This document shows, piece after piece, positions 22,618 through 33,500 of a DNA stretch of 64,000 nucleotides. The translations under genes and the position numbers were made by a program. The stretch lies in assembly GCA_019828595.1 (NCBI GenBank), contig JAHQRK010000013.1, positions 458,501-522,500 on the forward strand. Reading direction: 5' to 3'. Under the pieces are notes generated by a model. It was not told the origin of the DNA and did not search any database. It worked only from the letters and a program-made list of their open reading frames with translations. Source of the stretch: Aphanomyces cochlioides. Its lineage: Eukaryota > Oomycota > Saprolegniomycetes > Saprolegniales > Verrucalvaceae. Numbering within the stretch: position 1 is the stretch's first letter; the number at the start of each line of letters is the position of its first letter.

Positions 22618-24460
22618 CTACTCCGGTCCACATTGTTTGTTAGCAAGTTTTGACTTGATTAAAGTATACAACTGATGAAACTTTTATATGAACATTTGTA
22701 TTGAACTGCACAACAAAATATTCACACAAACAAATATAATTGACTTTATCTATTTTATTAAAACTACTCATGGTTGGGAATTCAACAAAGCCAGAGCGTT
22801 GGCATGCGTCGAAGAAGCACATTGGACATTGAAATTGGCCAAGTCAATTTTGGATGCATCCTTTCGCAAGTGAGGGAGCTGGTAGTCATTTCGACCGTCG
22901 ACCTCCATGGTCTTCTCGAGAACCTTTTGTAACGTAATAAACGACTTTGCCAAGGTGTCAGATGGCAATTTTTCAAACGCAAAGTTGACAGCGCAGACGA
23001 GTTCTTCAATTGTTCGAGATCTTTGTTGTTGTTGCAAGCGTTGCAGGGCATTAAAAATGCCCAGATCAAGGACATTATAGTCTGGGCTGTTGGCGGGTTG
23101 GTTCTTTACTTTTATTCCAGTTAAGCCACGCGCCACCAAAGCATCCGTCGAAATACATTTGTGAGGACTTGCATTGTCCTGTTGGATAAACACTCCATTA
23201 GGCTGGTTTCCAACTGGAAACTTAGCCTGAATGGCAGGAATAACTTTATTAAGAATTGTGTCGGCGTAAACTTTCGCGTCGACTGACAGAGGAACTAAGA
23301 CCCTTGTCCCCTTAGCGCGATTCTTGCTGCTTCTCTTCGCAAACGTCTCCTCGAGAAATGGCCAAATGCCAATTTTCCCATCGAAAGTCACTTTCTTGTT
23401 GGCGTCGTATCTTGGACGTGCAACAGCCGCAAGGAAGAGCACCTTTGTGATGAACGATTTTGATTTGGTGTTCTTGACAGCTAGCACTTCGTCGTCGTAA
23501 ACGTAAAACTTCTCTTTGACCTGGGTGACGTAGAACCATTTCTCATCAACATGCACGCGATCGTGCATACTGTGAAAGAAATGGTTCCCGCGTGGCCCAA
23601 GTCGAAGAGAGTCCACCGCAAATTGGAGTCGCCATCTTCTGTTGGCTTCGGTCAGCAAGGGTTTGACGTGGCTCGTCCTCGCTTTGAGCTTGTTCGTTTC
23701 CGTCATGTGTCGAATGAGTGTGGTCTTTGGAATCTTTGTCATTGCTGCCATGATGCGCAGAGTTTGCCGGTCCTCTTGTTCAATCGCCTTGACTGTCGCT
23801 TCAATGGCAAGCGCCGAGCGTTTTGGCTTAGAGCCACAATTGCCTAAAACAGTACACCTGTTATAATTTATACTTTTATAAATCTATATTTTTGATAGAA
23901 ATATAGAGTTTCGGAGGTTTTACCTTTCATTTTTGCCGACGTGTCGGCTGAATGAGCGCCGCTGGCGAGAGAGAGCCATGCTTGGGTCCATAGGCGCGAC
24001 ACCGTTAGCGCATGACATTGATATAGTCGCGCTGTCTTCACTATTGCTCCACGCGGAAGTTTACCGTCGACGGCGACCTCCAGGAGCGTTTCATACATGT
24101 TTCGTCGGTCGTCGTCGGTTAGATTTCGTTGGTGCGCAGGACGAGCGGGGAAAGGATTCAGTGGAGACGACATTTGAAGGCGCAAGGAGAATGCGCGTGC
24201 TGCGGCAACAGAGGTGTTATTGAAGGTGTAAGTTTCAAAATGAATGAGTAGCGGGTCAAAATCTATTCGACTCGGACGATCGTCTGACTTTGAGAGGTCA
24301 CAATTCCCGCCACACAGAGAATTTGGAGGCAAGTCAGATAGCCAATGATAGGTCTTCGTTTGAACATTTAATGTATCCAATCAGAACACTCAATTTGTTC
24401 GAATTAGAAAAATCCGGTCAATCAAAAGTCAAACCTAACAAACATTGTGGACCGGAGTAG
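22618..24460 (-). mobile_element. Mariner-like transposon, complete, TA target duplication
   Basis: A 1843-bp element with terminal inverted repeats beginning CTACTCCGGTCCACA and continuing to TGTTTGTTAG at both ends, one mismatch in the first 25 bases. TA duplications lie at 22616-22617 and 24461-24462. It carries one intron-containing transposase on the minus strand with no disabling mutation that I can see, so it may be recently active. It interrupts Crypton #3. Confidence 0.92.
22768..24173 (-). CDS. Mariner-like transposase (two exons, 441 aa)
   Basis: Exon 1 is 24173-23924 and exon 2 is 23843-22768. The 80-nt intron (23923-23844) starts GTAAAA and ends TTTTAG, and joins AKMK to GNCGSKPKRS in frame (1326 nt, 442 codons). 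The N-terminus has the paired helix-turn-helix (LTDDDRRNMYETLL, ...HALTVSRLWTQA). The catalytic Asp residues lie in HVDEKWFY, FIQQDNASPHK and NSPDYNVLDLGIF, the plant/oomycete mariner type. Met 24173 is preferred over the upstream Met at 24380, because 24380 lies close to the element end and its peptide has no homology. All three catalytic Asp are present. Role: cut-and-paste transposition at TA. Confidence 0.92.
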
Positions 24461-25122
24461 TACTCCAGAATACATAGAATTTGAAGAGCAGTATAAAGAT
24501 GTAAGGTATGATGACATTGAACCAACTGAGCTGCAATTGAGCCGAGCAATGCCCCATCTCTCGAAGAAAATTGACGCGCTTCACAGCGATTTGGGATCAT
24601 CTATAGAAATGTTGAGATCCGAGGTTAAAAAATTGTCCGAGCAGATACAAAGTCAACGACAATTTGAGAGCGATTTACGGCGTGGATTGTGCTACATAAG
24701 GTTAGACTACAGCGACCCACAATTAAATACTCCTCAAAGCACTGAACCGACTGAAAACGTCAATCAAACGAATTTGCAATACTCAATGAGTCGTGGCGTC
24801 ATTTCAGTCGTTGATTTATGGCGAGAGTGGACATGTGGCTTTGAGGAAAAGCCATCGATCAAGTACTTAGAAGAGTCACGAGGAACACGGTGGTGTAGTC
24901 AAAATGAACGGCGATTTGTAAATCGTCGTCGAAAAATTATCCAGGCGATTGAAACTGTTGCAACTTCAAAGCAAATTGACTCAAGCCAAGTTGTCCAAAT
25001 ATTTGAAGTCTATCGTGTAAAAAACAAGAGATCTCTTGATTGGATGGCCAAGAACATTGACTGCGTATTGAGGGAGATTGTTTAAAAAGACAAGCATAAT
25101 GCACTGATATATTTGAATGAAA

Positions 25123-25778
25123 TTAAAGTTCTGAATTGTTCTTCACGATGCGCATTCCTCGACTGTAGGTTGTCAAAAGCTCTTGTCCGGCCTCCAAATT
25201 TTTGGTCATGACAACCCAAAGACATGGTCTTTTTGTCGGTGTAAACTCGCATTTTTTTCTTTTTTTCCCCATTGGGCGCTCCTCACGATTGACGAACGAC
25301 CCAAGACCACAGCCATTTTCGCTTTGTTGATACCTTGCATGTAGAGGTTTTTTTCCTTGTCCAAGCCAACGACGTAGCTTGGATCCTCGGGCTTTCCACG
25401 GACAATTTTTCCCGTATAGAATGTTACAATGTCCCCTTTCAGCAAATTTTCATTTGCAAAGACTCCAAAGCCAGAGTCAGGGATGGTAGATGTTTTCATG
25501 ACAAGCAAGGGCTTGTCACAGCGGAAAGATCCCCTTTTGTAAGCAGTTTGATGCATGTAAAGCTTCGTGCGTTTGGCTGGAACTTTTTCTTTTTGCTTCT
25601 GTCGAAACTTCTTTACATAATTCGTCCCCATGTCCTGTGTCGACGTTTTCGTCTTGACGCAGACTCTACGATGATGTCTGGAGACATGGGCGCGCAGTTT
25701 TGGCAGTGTGTCGTGAGTTGCCGGGCACTTGGGGCACAGATAGACCCCATCAACCATGGAAATCAAGGGCTTCGACAT
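25123..25778 (-). pseudogene. C2H2 zinc-finger plus SET-domain protein (one frameshift)
   Basis: From Met 25778 (MSKPLISMVDG) there is a C2H2 finger (YLCPKCPATHDTLPKLRAHVSRHH). A basic linker follows, then a SET-like domain: SGFGVFANENLLKGDIVTFYTG, SYVVGLDKEKNLYM, and, after a one-base shift near 25296, GSFVNREERPMG, KKCEF and LEAGQELLTTYS. SET domains methylate protein lysines using S-adenosylmethionine. The reading GSFVNREE replaces the usual N-H-S-C motif, as in some shorter SET proteins. It stops 37 bp from the Crypton #3 stop, tail to tail. Apart from the shift, no stop codon interrupts it. Confidence 0.65.
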
Positions 25779-25841
25779 TGTTTCGAAACAAGACAAATCA
25801 AAATTGATGGAGAAACATTCATAGGTAATTTTTTTTACCAA

Positions 25842-26620
25842 TCATATACATTCTGGTTTTTATATAGTGAATTCAATACAAAACAGTCGTCACTTTTTGT
25901 GAAATGGAAAATATACCCAAGCTTATATTGACCAATCAAAATATATTTAAATACGTCCAATCAGATAATGAAAAGCAGAAAATAGGGTATTCTTTCAAAG
26001 GACCAATTATATTTGAAATAGTGTAGGATTCAGGTCCGGACCCAATTGAATACAGACAAGATATCCATTAGATATTTAAAGTCAATGCTTTGAGCTGTGA
26101 AGATGTATAGAGTCTGGCATAAATTGGCCGTTCGGTCTATCTTGATGTTTGTATACATATTATATCCGGACATATTATCCGGACATAGTGGTGAGTTTAA
26201 CCACTTGAGACCTAAATAACGTATTATAATTAATAGGTTAAACGCAAAAATCAGTAGGTCTAACTTATTGCAGTCTACGTTATATAATAAAACCATGTGA
26301 GATCAAATTGGCCAGAATGCCGTCTGTTCACCATATCTCTTTTGATTTGGACGTTAGCATATTACAACACATTGCCAGCCAGATCCACTCTTGAAGGACA
26401 GAGTTGACGGCATGGGATGTGCCCATAAACATTGCACCCTGCAGTGTAATCGGTCAGACAGACATCTAAAACAGTACTATGATCGTAGCGTTCATTTGAA
26501 CTTTAATGCTTCTACCCTTGCTGGTCAACAAGCACGGAACCTGTTCCCAGTCCGATTGTGCATGGCCGTCCATGTTATGCCCCCCCCCCATTAGTTATGC
26601 CCCAAAGTGCCTGAAACTCG
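25842..26620. other. AT-rich intergenic region
   Basis: No gene is recognised. It holds paired TATCCGGACA motifs (26162-26185) and a C-run (26580-26589). It lies between the SET gene and the upstream region of trypsin 2. Confidence 0.5.
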
Positions 26621-26633
26621 GGGCGGATGTCCC

Positions 26634-26674
26634 CAAGCTCAAATGGGTGCTCCATTTGCACCCATTTGAGCTTG
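26634..26674. repeat. 16-bp perfect hairpin upstream of trypsin 2
   Basis: CAAGCTCAAATGGGTG (26634-26649) and its exact complement (26659-26674) flank a 9-base loop. It sits about 215 bp before the trypsin 2 start. It may be regulatory or a small TE scar. Confidence 0.75.
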
Positions 26675-26887
26675 ATTGCGTTTCACACATTGTGTGGACT
26701 ACAAATTGTAGCCCACGAAGCATGGCTAGAAAAACACGGAAACGTTGGGCCGTCGACTGTTGTTGTCGTATGTCATTGTCAGTCGAAGGATTATGCCTCC
26801 TGTATACACAAAAAATCCTTCCTCTTGCGGTGTCTGTAATTTTCTATCTCACTCGAGGGTTTCTTTCATTTGTAAATCAACTCCAGC

Positions 26888-27766
26888 ATGCGCGTTTGGC
26901 TGTGGCTTCTAATTGCATTTGCGACGTTGGCGCAAGTCCAGGCTCAACGTCGTCGACGCAGATCCAGATCCAACAACAAGGTGAAGAAGGAAATCGTCGG
27001 CGGTCTCAAGGCCAAAGTCGGCGAGCATCGCTACGTAGCTGGTTTGAAAGGCAGCGAAAACGAAGAAACGGAATGCGGCTCGACGTTGATCGCCCCCAAG
27101 CTCCTTCTCACAGCCGCCCATTGCGTGCTTGACGAGATCAAAGTGGCAGCCATTGGCACCCACTACAATACGGGCTACGAAGGCGGTGAGCTCATTGAAA
27201 TCGTCCAAAAGATCCCTCACCCAAAGTACAACGACGACCCGACGTCAGGCTACGATGTTGCCATTATGAAATTGGCCAGGGCCAGCACGATCACACCTGG
27301 CAAATTGCTCTTTGATCCTGTCCCTGCTGGCACGCCATTGACTGTCCGTGGCTGGGGTTTGACGACGGATGGAGGGCAAGCATCCAAGGAACTGCTCGAA
27401 GTCCAAGTCGATGCCCTCAACGACAGGCAATGCAAGAAGAGCTTGAAAATCAAAGACTGGCCGGAAAGCAGCTTCTGTGCTGGTGGCGTGAAGGGCAAAG
27501 ATTCGTGCCAAGGCGATTCCGGTGGGCCACTTGTGCTCAACCAAGGCAAGGACGAATTTGTTGTTGGTATCGTCAGCTGGGGCGATGGATGCGGCCAAGA
27601 CAAGAAACCTGGCGTCTACGCTCGCCTCAGTGATCCAGAAGTGCGTAATTTCATCCAGCGATACCTAAACTCCAAGTCCGATGACGATGATGATGACGAC
27701 GACGATGACGACGATGATGATGATGACGACGATGACGATGACGACGATTATGCCGGACGCCTTTAA
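26888..27766 (+). CDS. Secreted trypsin-like serine protease 2 with 23-residue poly-Asp tail
   Basis: A 292-aa paralogue of the gene at 15299. It has a signal peptide (about 1-20), a strongly basic propeptide (RRRRRSRS), and mature IVGG from residue 36. The triad is His78, Asp123 and Ser211, with Asp205 in the S1 pocket. The poly-Asp run is 23 residues (265-287), less than half that of copy 1, followed by the same YAGRL ending. The central sequence is nearly identical to copy 1, so the duplication is recent or gene conversion has acted. TCATTTGT at 26866-26873, 15 bp before the ATG, resembles the oomycete initiator and is shared with the other copies. Confidence 0.93.
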   Translation: MRVWLWLLIAFATLAQVQAQRRRRRSRSNNKVKKEIVGGLKAKVGEHRYVAGLKGSENEETECGSTLIAPKLLLTAAHCVLDEIKVAAIGTHYNTGYEGGELIEIVQKIPHPKYNDDPTSGYDVAIMKLARASTITPGKLLFDPVPAGTPLTVRGWGLTTDGGQASKELLEVQVDALNDRQCKKSLKIKDWPESSFCAGGVKGKDSCQGDSGGPLVLNQGKDEFVVGIVSWGDGCGQDKKPGVYARLSDPEVRNFIQRYLNSKSDDDDDDDDDDDDDDDDDDDDDDDYAGRL

Positions 27767-27904
27767 ACGTAACTCTTGAATCTCTGAAGTGCAATTTTTA
27801 TATTTCTGTTTTGTTATCCAACCGAGCCAAGTACAAACTCGAGTGCAAAGCGAACTGCAAATTGCAGTTTTCCAAAGTACGATGAAGCCTGAAATGATTC
27901 ACAC

Positions 27905-28275
27905 ACGACAGGCAATTGAGCAATTGAATCTTTCAAGTCTTGGATTCGAACGTCGTTTTGAAGACCAACGGCTTGGGCGAACGTGTCTGGCGTTGGATGA
28001 ATGCGCTGAAGCATTCTCACGCCCGCCAGTATCAATGGGAAATGTGAAACCAAGAAGATGTGGCTTTCAACCAGTTGAAGGGGATATATGCCCCTGATAT
28101 CAACGACGAGAGATCCCGTCACCTCGTCCAACAAATAGATGAAGAGGGGGTCCTGGGGGGAGACGATTTGGTCAAAGATAGACATTGGTAGAGTCGATTC
28201 TCCATCTCAAAGAGAGTTCAGCTGAAATCGATGTGGGATAACCACAGAGCTTTTCAAACCTCTCTTGAGAGCTCA
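27905..28275 (-). pseudogene. Fragment of the ankyrin-pseudokinase gene (copy 2)
   Basis: Nearly identical to 30832-31195 of the complete gene. It includes the minus-strand reading MSIFDQIVSPQDPLFIYLLD and DEVTGSLVVDIRGIY. Similarity weakens after 28200 but can still be followed to about 28275, where subtilisin sequence begins on the other strand. It is the second copy of the trypsin plus kinase unit, truncated at both ends. Confidence 0.85.
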
Positions 28276-29154
28276 AACACTGGCGTGACCAAGATTGGCG
28301 CTCCATCCGTGTGGGCCAACGGCAACCGTGGCGAAGGCATCGTGGTGTCTAACATTGATACGGGTGTCCTCTACACGCACGAAGCTCTCAAGGGTAACTG
28401 GCGCTCTGACTATGGCTGGTACGATCCATCTGCCAAGAAGGCCACTCCTTACGATGGCAATGGCCACGGCTCCCACACCATGGGTACGATTGCCGGTCAG
28501 AACGGTATCGGTGTAGCTCCGAACGCCAAGTGGATTGCTTGCCGTGGATGCACGACGAACAGTTGTCCAGAAGCCACATTGACGGCTTGTGCTCAATGGA
28601 TCTTGTGCCCAACCGACACCTCGGGAAAGAACGCCAACTGCGCCAAGGCTCCCAATGTCGTGAGCAACTCGTGGGGTGGCTCGACGGGAGGTGACTCGTG
28701 GTACCAATCGTACGTGGATGCTTGGCGCAAGGCTGGCATTATCCCTGTGTTTGCCAACGGCAATGCCGGTCCAACGTGCGGCAGCGTGGCCTCCCCGGGT
28801 GACTACAAGAACGTGATTGGTGTGGGTGCGACCGACTCGAGCGACAAGCTTGCGAGCTTCAGCAGCAAGGGTGCCACCAAGGACAAGCGCGTCAAGCCTG
28901 ATGTGTCTGCTCCTGGTCAAAGCGTCCGCTCGGCTTGGTACACTGGCAACACGGCGTACAACACGATCTCGGGTACGTCGATGGCGACTCCTCATGTGGC
29001 TGGTGCAGTGGCTTTGATCTTGGCTGCCAAGCCTGGTGCCACGTACGACACGGTGTACTCTTTGTTGACAAAGACTGTGGACACGTCGACTTTGGTCGTG
29101 TCGACTGCCAACTGTGAGAACTTCACCGCTGCTTCTCGTGATAGAATTATTTAA
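28231..29154 (+). pseudogene. Subtilisin-like serine protease with both ends lost
   Basis: An S8 peptidase core of 307 aa with complete catalytic residues: Asp43 (NIDTGV), His79 (GHGSHTMG), oxyanion Asn176 (FANGNAG) and Ser250 (GTSMATPHVAG). Homology begins only at about residue 16 (TGVTKIGAPSVW). The first codons come from antisense kinase-gene sequence, so the signal peptide and inhibitory propeptide are gone. The C-terminus breaks off after STANCE into the unrelated SRDRII. Oomycete homologues normally continue through a GG.SDT...PNN segment (recalled from the family). The core has no stop or shift. It may be an expressed but unsecreted fragment, or a young pseudogene. Confidence 0.8.
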
Positions 29155-29478
29155 GGTGGATCGCATTCAAGGGGATCTTAAGGGCTTAATTTGTCGTCCA
29201 AGTGAACGATTCATGGGGTTGGTAGATAGATGTACTGTGACTTTGATCTAGAGGCGATATGAACAAGTGATGTCGAGGCAAAGTTCACGAGTCTGCGAGG
29301 AAATTTCCTGTTTTGCCAGAATATTCCTGACAGCATACTGTAACGTTACCAGGCTTCCTCAGTCACATTCCACGTTGGTTCTCCGGCCAAAACAGTGTGG
29401 TTAACATTTCACATGGGGGAATCGACTACGTACTGTACGTAGTATGTTGAATGTTTCATTTGTGAAATCAACGTCAAC
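29155..29478. promoter_or_regulatory. Upstream region of trypsin 3
   Basis: No gene. A 9-bp palindrome ACTACGTAC-T-GTACGTAGT lies at 29425-29443, and initiator-like TCATTTGT at 29456-29463, 15 bp before the ATG. The latter is shared with trypsin 1 and 2. Confidence 0.45.
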
Positions 29479-30252
29479 ATGCGAGTTGGCGTGTGGCTTC
29501 TTATTGCCTTGGCGACATTGGCGCAAGTCCAAGGTCAGCATAAATCCAAGAAGCACAAGGTGAAGAAGGAAATCGTCGGTGGTCTCAGGGCCAAAGTCGG
29601 CAAGCATCGCTACGTCGCTGGTTTGAAAGCCAGCGCTAACCACGAAACGGAATGCGGCTCGACGTTGATTGCCCCAACGCTCCTTCTCACTGCGGCCCAT
29701 TGCGTGAGTGACGATATCAAGGTGGCGGCCATTGGCACCCACTACAACACAGTCTACAAAGGCGGTGAGCTCATTCAAGTCGTCCAACAGATTCGACACC
29801 CAAAATTCAACGGCGACCCCCTGAATGGCTACGATGTTGCCATTATGAGATTGGCCAGGGCCAGCACGATCACACCTGGCAAATTGCTCTTTGATCCTGT
29901 CCCTGCTGGCACGCCATTGACTGTCCGTGGCTGGGGTTTGACGACGGATGGAGGGCAAGCGTCCAACGAACTTCTCGAAGTCCAAGTCAATGTCCATCGA
30001 AACAAGCAGTGCATGAAGAGCTTTAACATCCCCAGCTGGGCACAAAATAGCTTCTGTGCTGGTGGCGTGAAGGGCAAAGATGCGTGCCAAGGCGATTCCG
30101 GTGGGCCCATTGTGTTCGAACAAGGCAGGGACGAATTTGTCGTCGGAGTTGTCAGCTTTGGAGATGGATGTGGCAAAGCTAAACCTGGTGTCTACGCTCG
30201 CCTCAGTCATCCAGAATTGCGTGATTTCATCCTGCCATACCTAAACTCCTAG
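29479..30252 (+). CDS. Secreted trypsin-like serine protease 3, tail removed by a stop codon
   Basis: A 257-aa paralogue with signal peptide (about 1-20), IVGG from residue 32, and triad His74, Asp119, Ser207 with the S1-pocket Asp two residues before the active-site Cys (KDACQGDSGG). The frame stops at TAG (30250-30252) after YLNS. The same frame then continues SED, seven more Asp, YAGRR and TAA, which is the ancestral tail read past the stop. So this copy secretes a normal trypsin without a poly-Asp tail. It is more diverged from copies 1 and 2 than they are from each other. The complete kinase gene lies next, tail to tail. Confidence 0.93.
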   Translation: MRVGVWLLIALATLAQVQGQHKSKKHKVKKEIVGGLRAKVGKHRYVAGLKASANHETECGSTLIAPTLLLTAAHCVSDDIKVAAIGTHYNTVYKGGELIQVVQQIRHPKFNGDPLNGYDVAIMRLARASTITPGKLLFDPVPAGTPLTVRGWGLTTDGGQASNELLEVQVNVHRNKQCMKSFNIPSWAQNSFCAGGVKGKDACQGDSGGPIVFEQGRDEFVVGVVSFGDGCGKAKPGVYARLSHPELRDFILPYLNS

Positions 30253-30511
30253 TCCGAGGACGACGATGACGACGACGACGATTATGCCGGACGCCGTTAA
30301 ACATAACTCTTGAATCTCTAAAGTGCAATTTTTATCTTTCACTCTGCCTTAAACCAAGTCAAGTGCAAACTCGAGTGCATGTTCAAGAGAGATTCCATAA
30401 GACACTTGATGTTTGAGAGCAGCTTTCAGCAGCTCGTAGAGCTCGTTTGACAATTTCTAAGCTGCTTTATGCTTTATGTCCGAGGAAATATTGCGAATGT
30501 GCAAGCGCTTT

Positions 30512-33500
30512 TCACATGACATTACAAGTACACGAGCGTTCTTCGTCAGGTGGGGAGCGGCTGGAGGACTGGAGCACATTGTTCCAATGTTCTCCAAGTG
30601 TGGGGGGCAATTTCTTTGTCGGTAGTCGATTCATTTGTTGCTTTGACATTTGACACGGAGCTCTTAAAGTCCAGACAATTTGGCTTGGAGCAACCACACG
30701 ACAGAGTCCGCCAAATGTATGGGCGACGTCATATTCATCGAATAGTTGCTCCAGATTTTCTCCAAGCGTTCTTTCCATCGTCCTCTTGTTGAATGATTCG
30801 TATTTAGCAGCACGAGCCAGGATATCGTAGCTGACGACAGGCAATTGAGCAATTGAATCTTTCAAGTCTTGGATTCGAACGTCGTTTTGAAGACCAACGG
30901 CTTGGGCGAACGTGTCAGACGTTGGATGAATGCGCTGAAGCATTCTCAAGCCCGCCAGTATCAATGGGAAATGTGAAGCCAAGAAGATGTGGCTTTCAAC
31001 CAGTTGAAGGGGATATATGCCCCTGATATCAACGACGAGAGATCCCGTCACCTCGTCCAACAAATAGATGAAGAGGGGGTCCTGGGGGGAGACGATTTGG
31101 TCAAAGATAGACATTGGTAGAGTCGATTCCCCATGCTCAAGAGCCTTCGCGACGGCTGAAAGCGATGAAAGATAAGCCTGGAGCTTCTCGAATCGCTCTT
31201 GAGGGTTCACAGCCTCAAGTTTGAACGGCAAGACGAGCAGTGAGGATGGTACACAAAGTCGATTTGTAAATCCAGCCCCAAATAATGACTTCGTCTCGAT
31301 GACTGTATTGATTCGGGCGAGAACTTGGTTGGAATTCGTAGTTGTCTGCAGTTCTTTTACATTTTGAGCAGGAATCAACTTCGGGATAGCTTCCAAATGA
31401 CTGAAGAATGGATGCTGGAGCACTTGGTCAGCGTCCAAAGTCGATGGTTGAGTAAGAAGTCGTCGAATTAAATCGCGGGCCTTTTGGTCGGCAATATGAT
31501 TTTGCAGAGTGGATTCCAAGACGTCCAAGGTGGATAAACAAACAGAGCCCAATAATTCTACGAGAAGACAACCCAGCGCAGTCAAATCTTTCGCCTTGGC
31601 ATCGTCTCCAACTGAAAGAATTGCGTTAGTAGATAATATAGTGCGTGGTCGTACCTTGACCTGCGTGGCTTAGGTCAATGAATCGGAGATGCCGATTGAA
31701 TCGCACGACATGATGGCTGGAGATATTTCCATGCGCCAAGCCATGTCCATGTAATCGTTGGAGTGCCACAGCGACTTCGAAGGCGAGGCGATGTTTTTCG
31801 ATCGTTGTGAGGCATTCATGGCGACATATTGCGGCCAAATCTCGACTCGCCAGCGGGAGAACGGCGACAAACGGAAACTGGAGAAGATTTAAATGTGCTA
31901 GTCGAATTGATGACGCATGGGTATGGAATTCGCTCAATGGGATGGTGGTTGGGACGAGACTGAGCACACTTTGAGCGTCGAGACCTTGACGTAAGGTGAT
32001 TTCCTTGGTGTAGCTTGCATCATCCCGCATCCACTTGAGTACAATTCGAAATGGAGGAAGACCACGACACAGCCGTAGAAATTCGTCGAGATTGATCTCG
32101 TCTTGTTGGATTGGGGCAATCTAAAAATGTAATTCAGAGACTGAAAATGCGTGTGAAAGCTTACGAAAGTCGACGGGGAAATCCCCCAAAAGGTCTCGAG
32201 ATGCTCACGACACGTGGCAAACCCAGTCGCATTCAAAAGCCCAGTGTCCTTCGACGCGTACTCACCATATAGTTGTTTCAAGTAGCCGTGATCAATCGCT
32301 TCGAGAAGAACAGAGGAAGGACTAACATGACAAGGAGGGCCTTCATGAAGCTCGTAGCGACCACAGAAATGCAGCCAAGATTGTAAAATATCTCGCGTTG
32401 GGGCGTCGGTCGACTCGAAAGCTGAAGATCCCATTAAATTCATCGCGAGTGCCAGCCCCCGAAGAAAACACGAGGGGGCATCGACGTACATGTCACCAAT
32501 CTTTTTCACGACGGGGAGACGGATAGACACTGGCACATGATGCGACTCCAAAAACGTTGTCCAGGAGAATTCATGGGCTGGACGAGGAGCCACGACGTCT
32601 TCGTCTTGGATTTCCAGAGGGAGATCGCGAAGTAACATCGTGACTGCGACGTCGATGGATAAATCAGCAGCAAGGCATTCCAAGAGTAATTTTGAAGCCT
32701 CCTAATTTATGCATTTTTTAGAAAAAGATATGGATGATGTACATCGTGGGGATGGATTTCCCAGTCGTGAAAACCACGTGCAATCAACGCAACGATAACT
32801 TTCCAATGGTGACGATGAATCGCTAAATCATAAGGCGTAAAGCCATCCTACAGCAGCCACTTGGACTTCTTCGAGTAGAATAAACCTTACTCCATTTTTA
32901 ACCAATTCAGAGTGACTTTGTGGATAAAGCAACGGGATAACTTCAACATGGCCTTCTTTACAAGCTCGATGGAGAGCTGTATCGCCATACTAGACAGTCA
33001 AATCAGCTTTTACAGCACTGTATATAAACGATAGAATGCTTACTTTGTTGGCTCGATCGATTTGAATTGCAGGATGCTTGACGAGGACGTCGACAATTGA
33101 CACTGTGCCGGTAGCAGCAGCTAGCATCAATGGAGTATTTCCGCCCTGTGTAAGTTGTAATTTTAACTGTCAACTCGAAGGATGGCAAGTACTTTGTCAG
33201 GTAGATTTACATCCATATCGTCACGCTCGATGAGCTTTTCAACGACATTTGCATGACCATTGACAGCAGCTAGCAACAGCGCTGAGTGCCAATTCTACCG
33301 TGCGATCAATGTTGACAAAGATGGACAAAATTTACCGAGTTGAACGCATTGAGAGCAATGTGAGGGGCAGCCAGCAACGCCTCGACAACTTCGGCTTTGC
33401 CTTTGGCGGCGGCATGAATTAATGCTGAGTTGCCCTTCTGCAATAGAGGTAAGGCATCATTTCCGTTTTCAAGGCGTACAGTGTCCACTGCATTCACGTC

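Larger units (their letters stand above)
22228..25085 (+). pseudogene. Crypton/Ndc10-like recombinase #3, C-terminal half, split by a mariner element
   Basis: The first part (22228-22617) reads SGARIAEIGGASENQIRRLGRWN and CYLTSLPRKAMRALAGF, the pattern of the Ndc10/Crypton domain. The second part (24463-25085) continues with TPEYIEFEEQYKD, a coiled-coil stretch, and a GCR1_C-like DNA-binding domain (VVDLWREWTCGFEEKPSIKYLE, then RRFVNRRRKII). A TA-bounded mariner element separates them. With the element and one TA removed, the parts meet one base out of frame, so there is also a frameshift near 22605. The upstream catalytic half is not recognisable. The ATG at 24447 lies in the mariner end and is not the true start. 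A SET-domain gene ends 37 bp after the stop on the other strand. Confidence 0.75.

Noticed and set aside
28273..29166. 297-aa open frame antisense to the subtilisin
   Set aside because: No motif; explained by codon bias of the sense gene, which has all catalytic motifs.
29401..30210. 269-aa frame antisense to trypsin 3
   Set aside because: Equivalent antisense frames occur over trypsin 1 and 2 only because the sense genes are paralogous; the sense strand has the catalytic triad.
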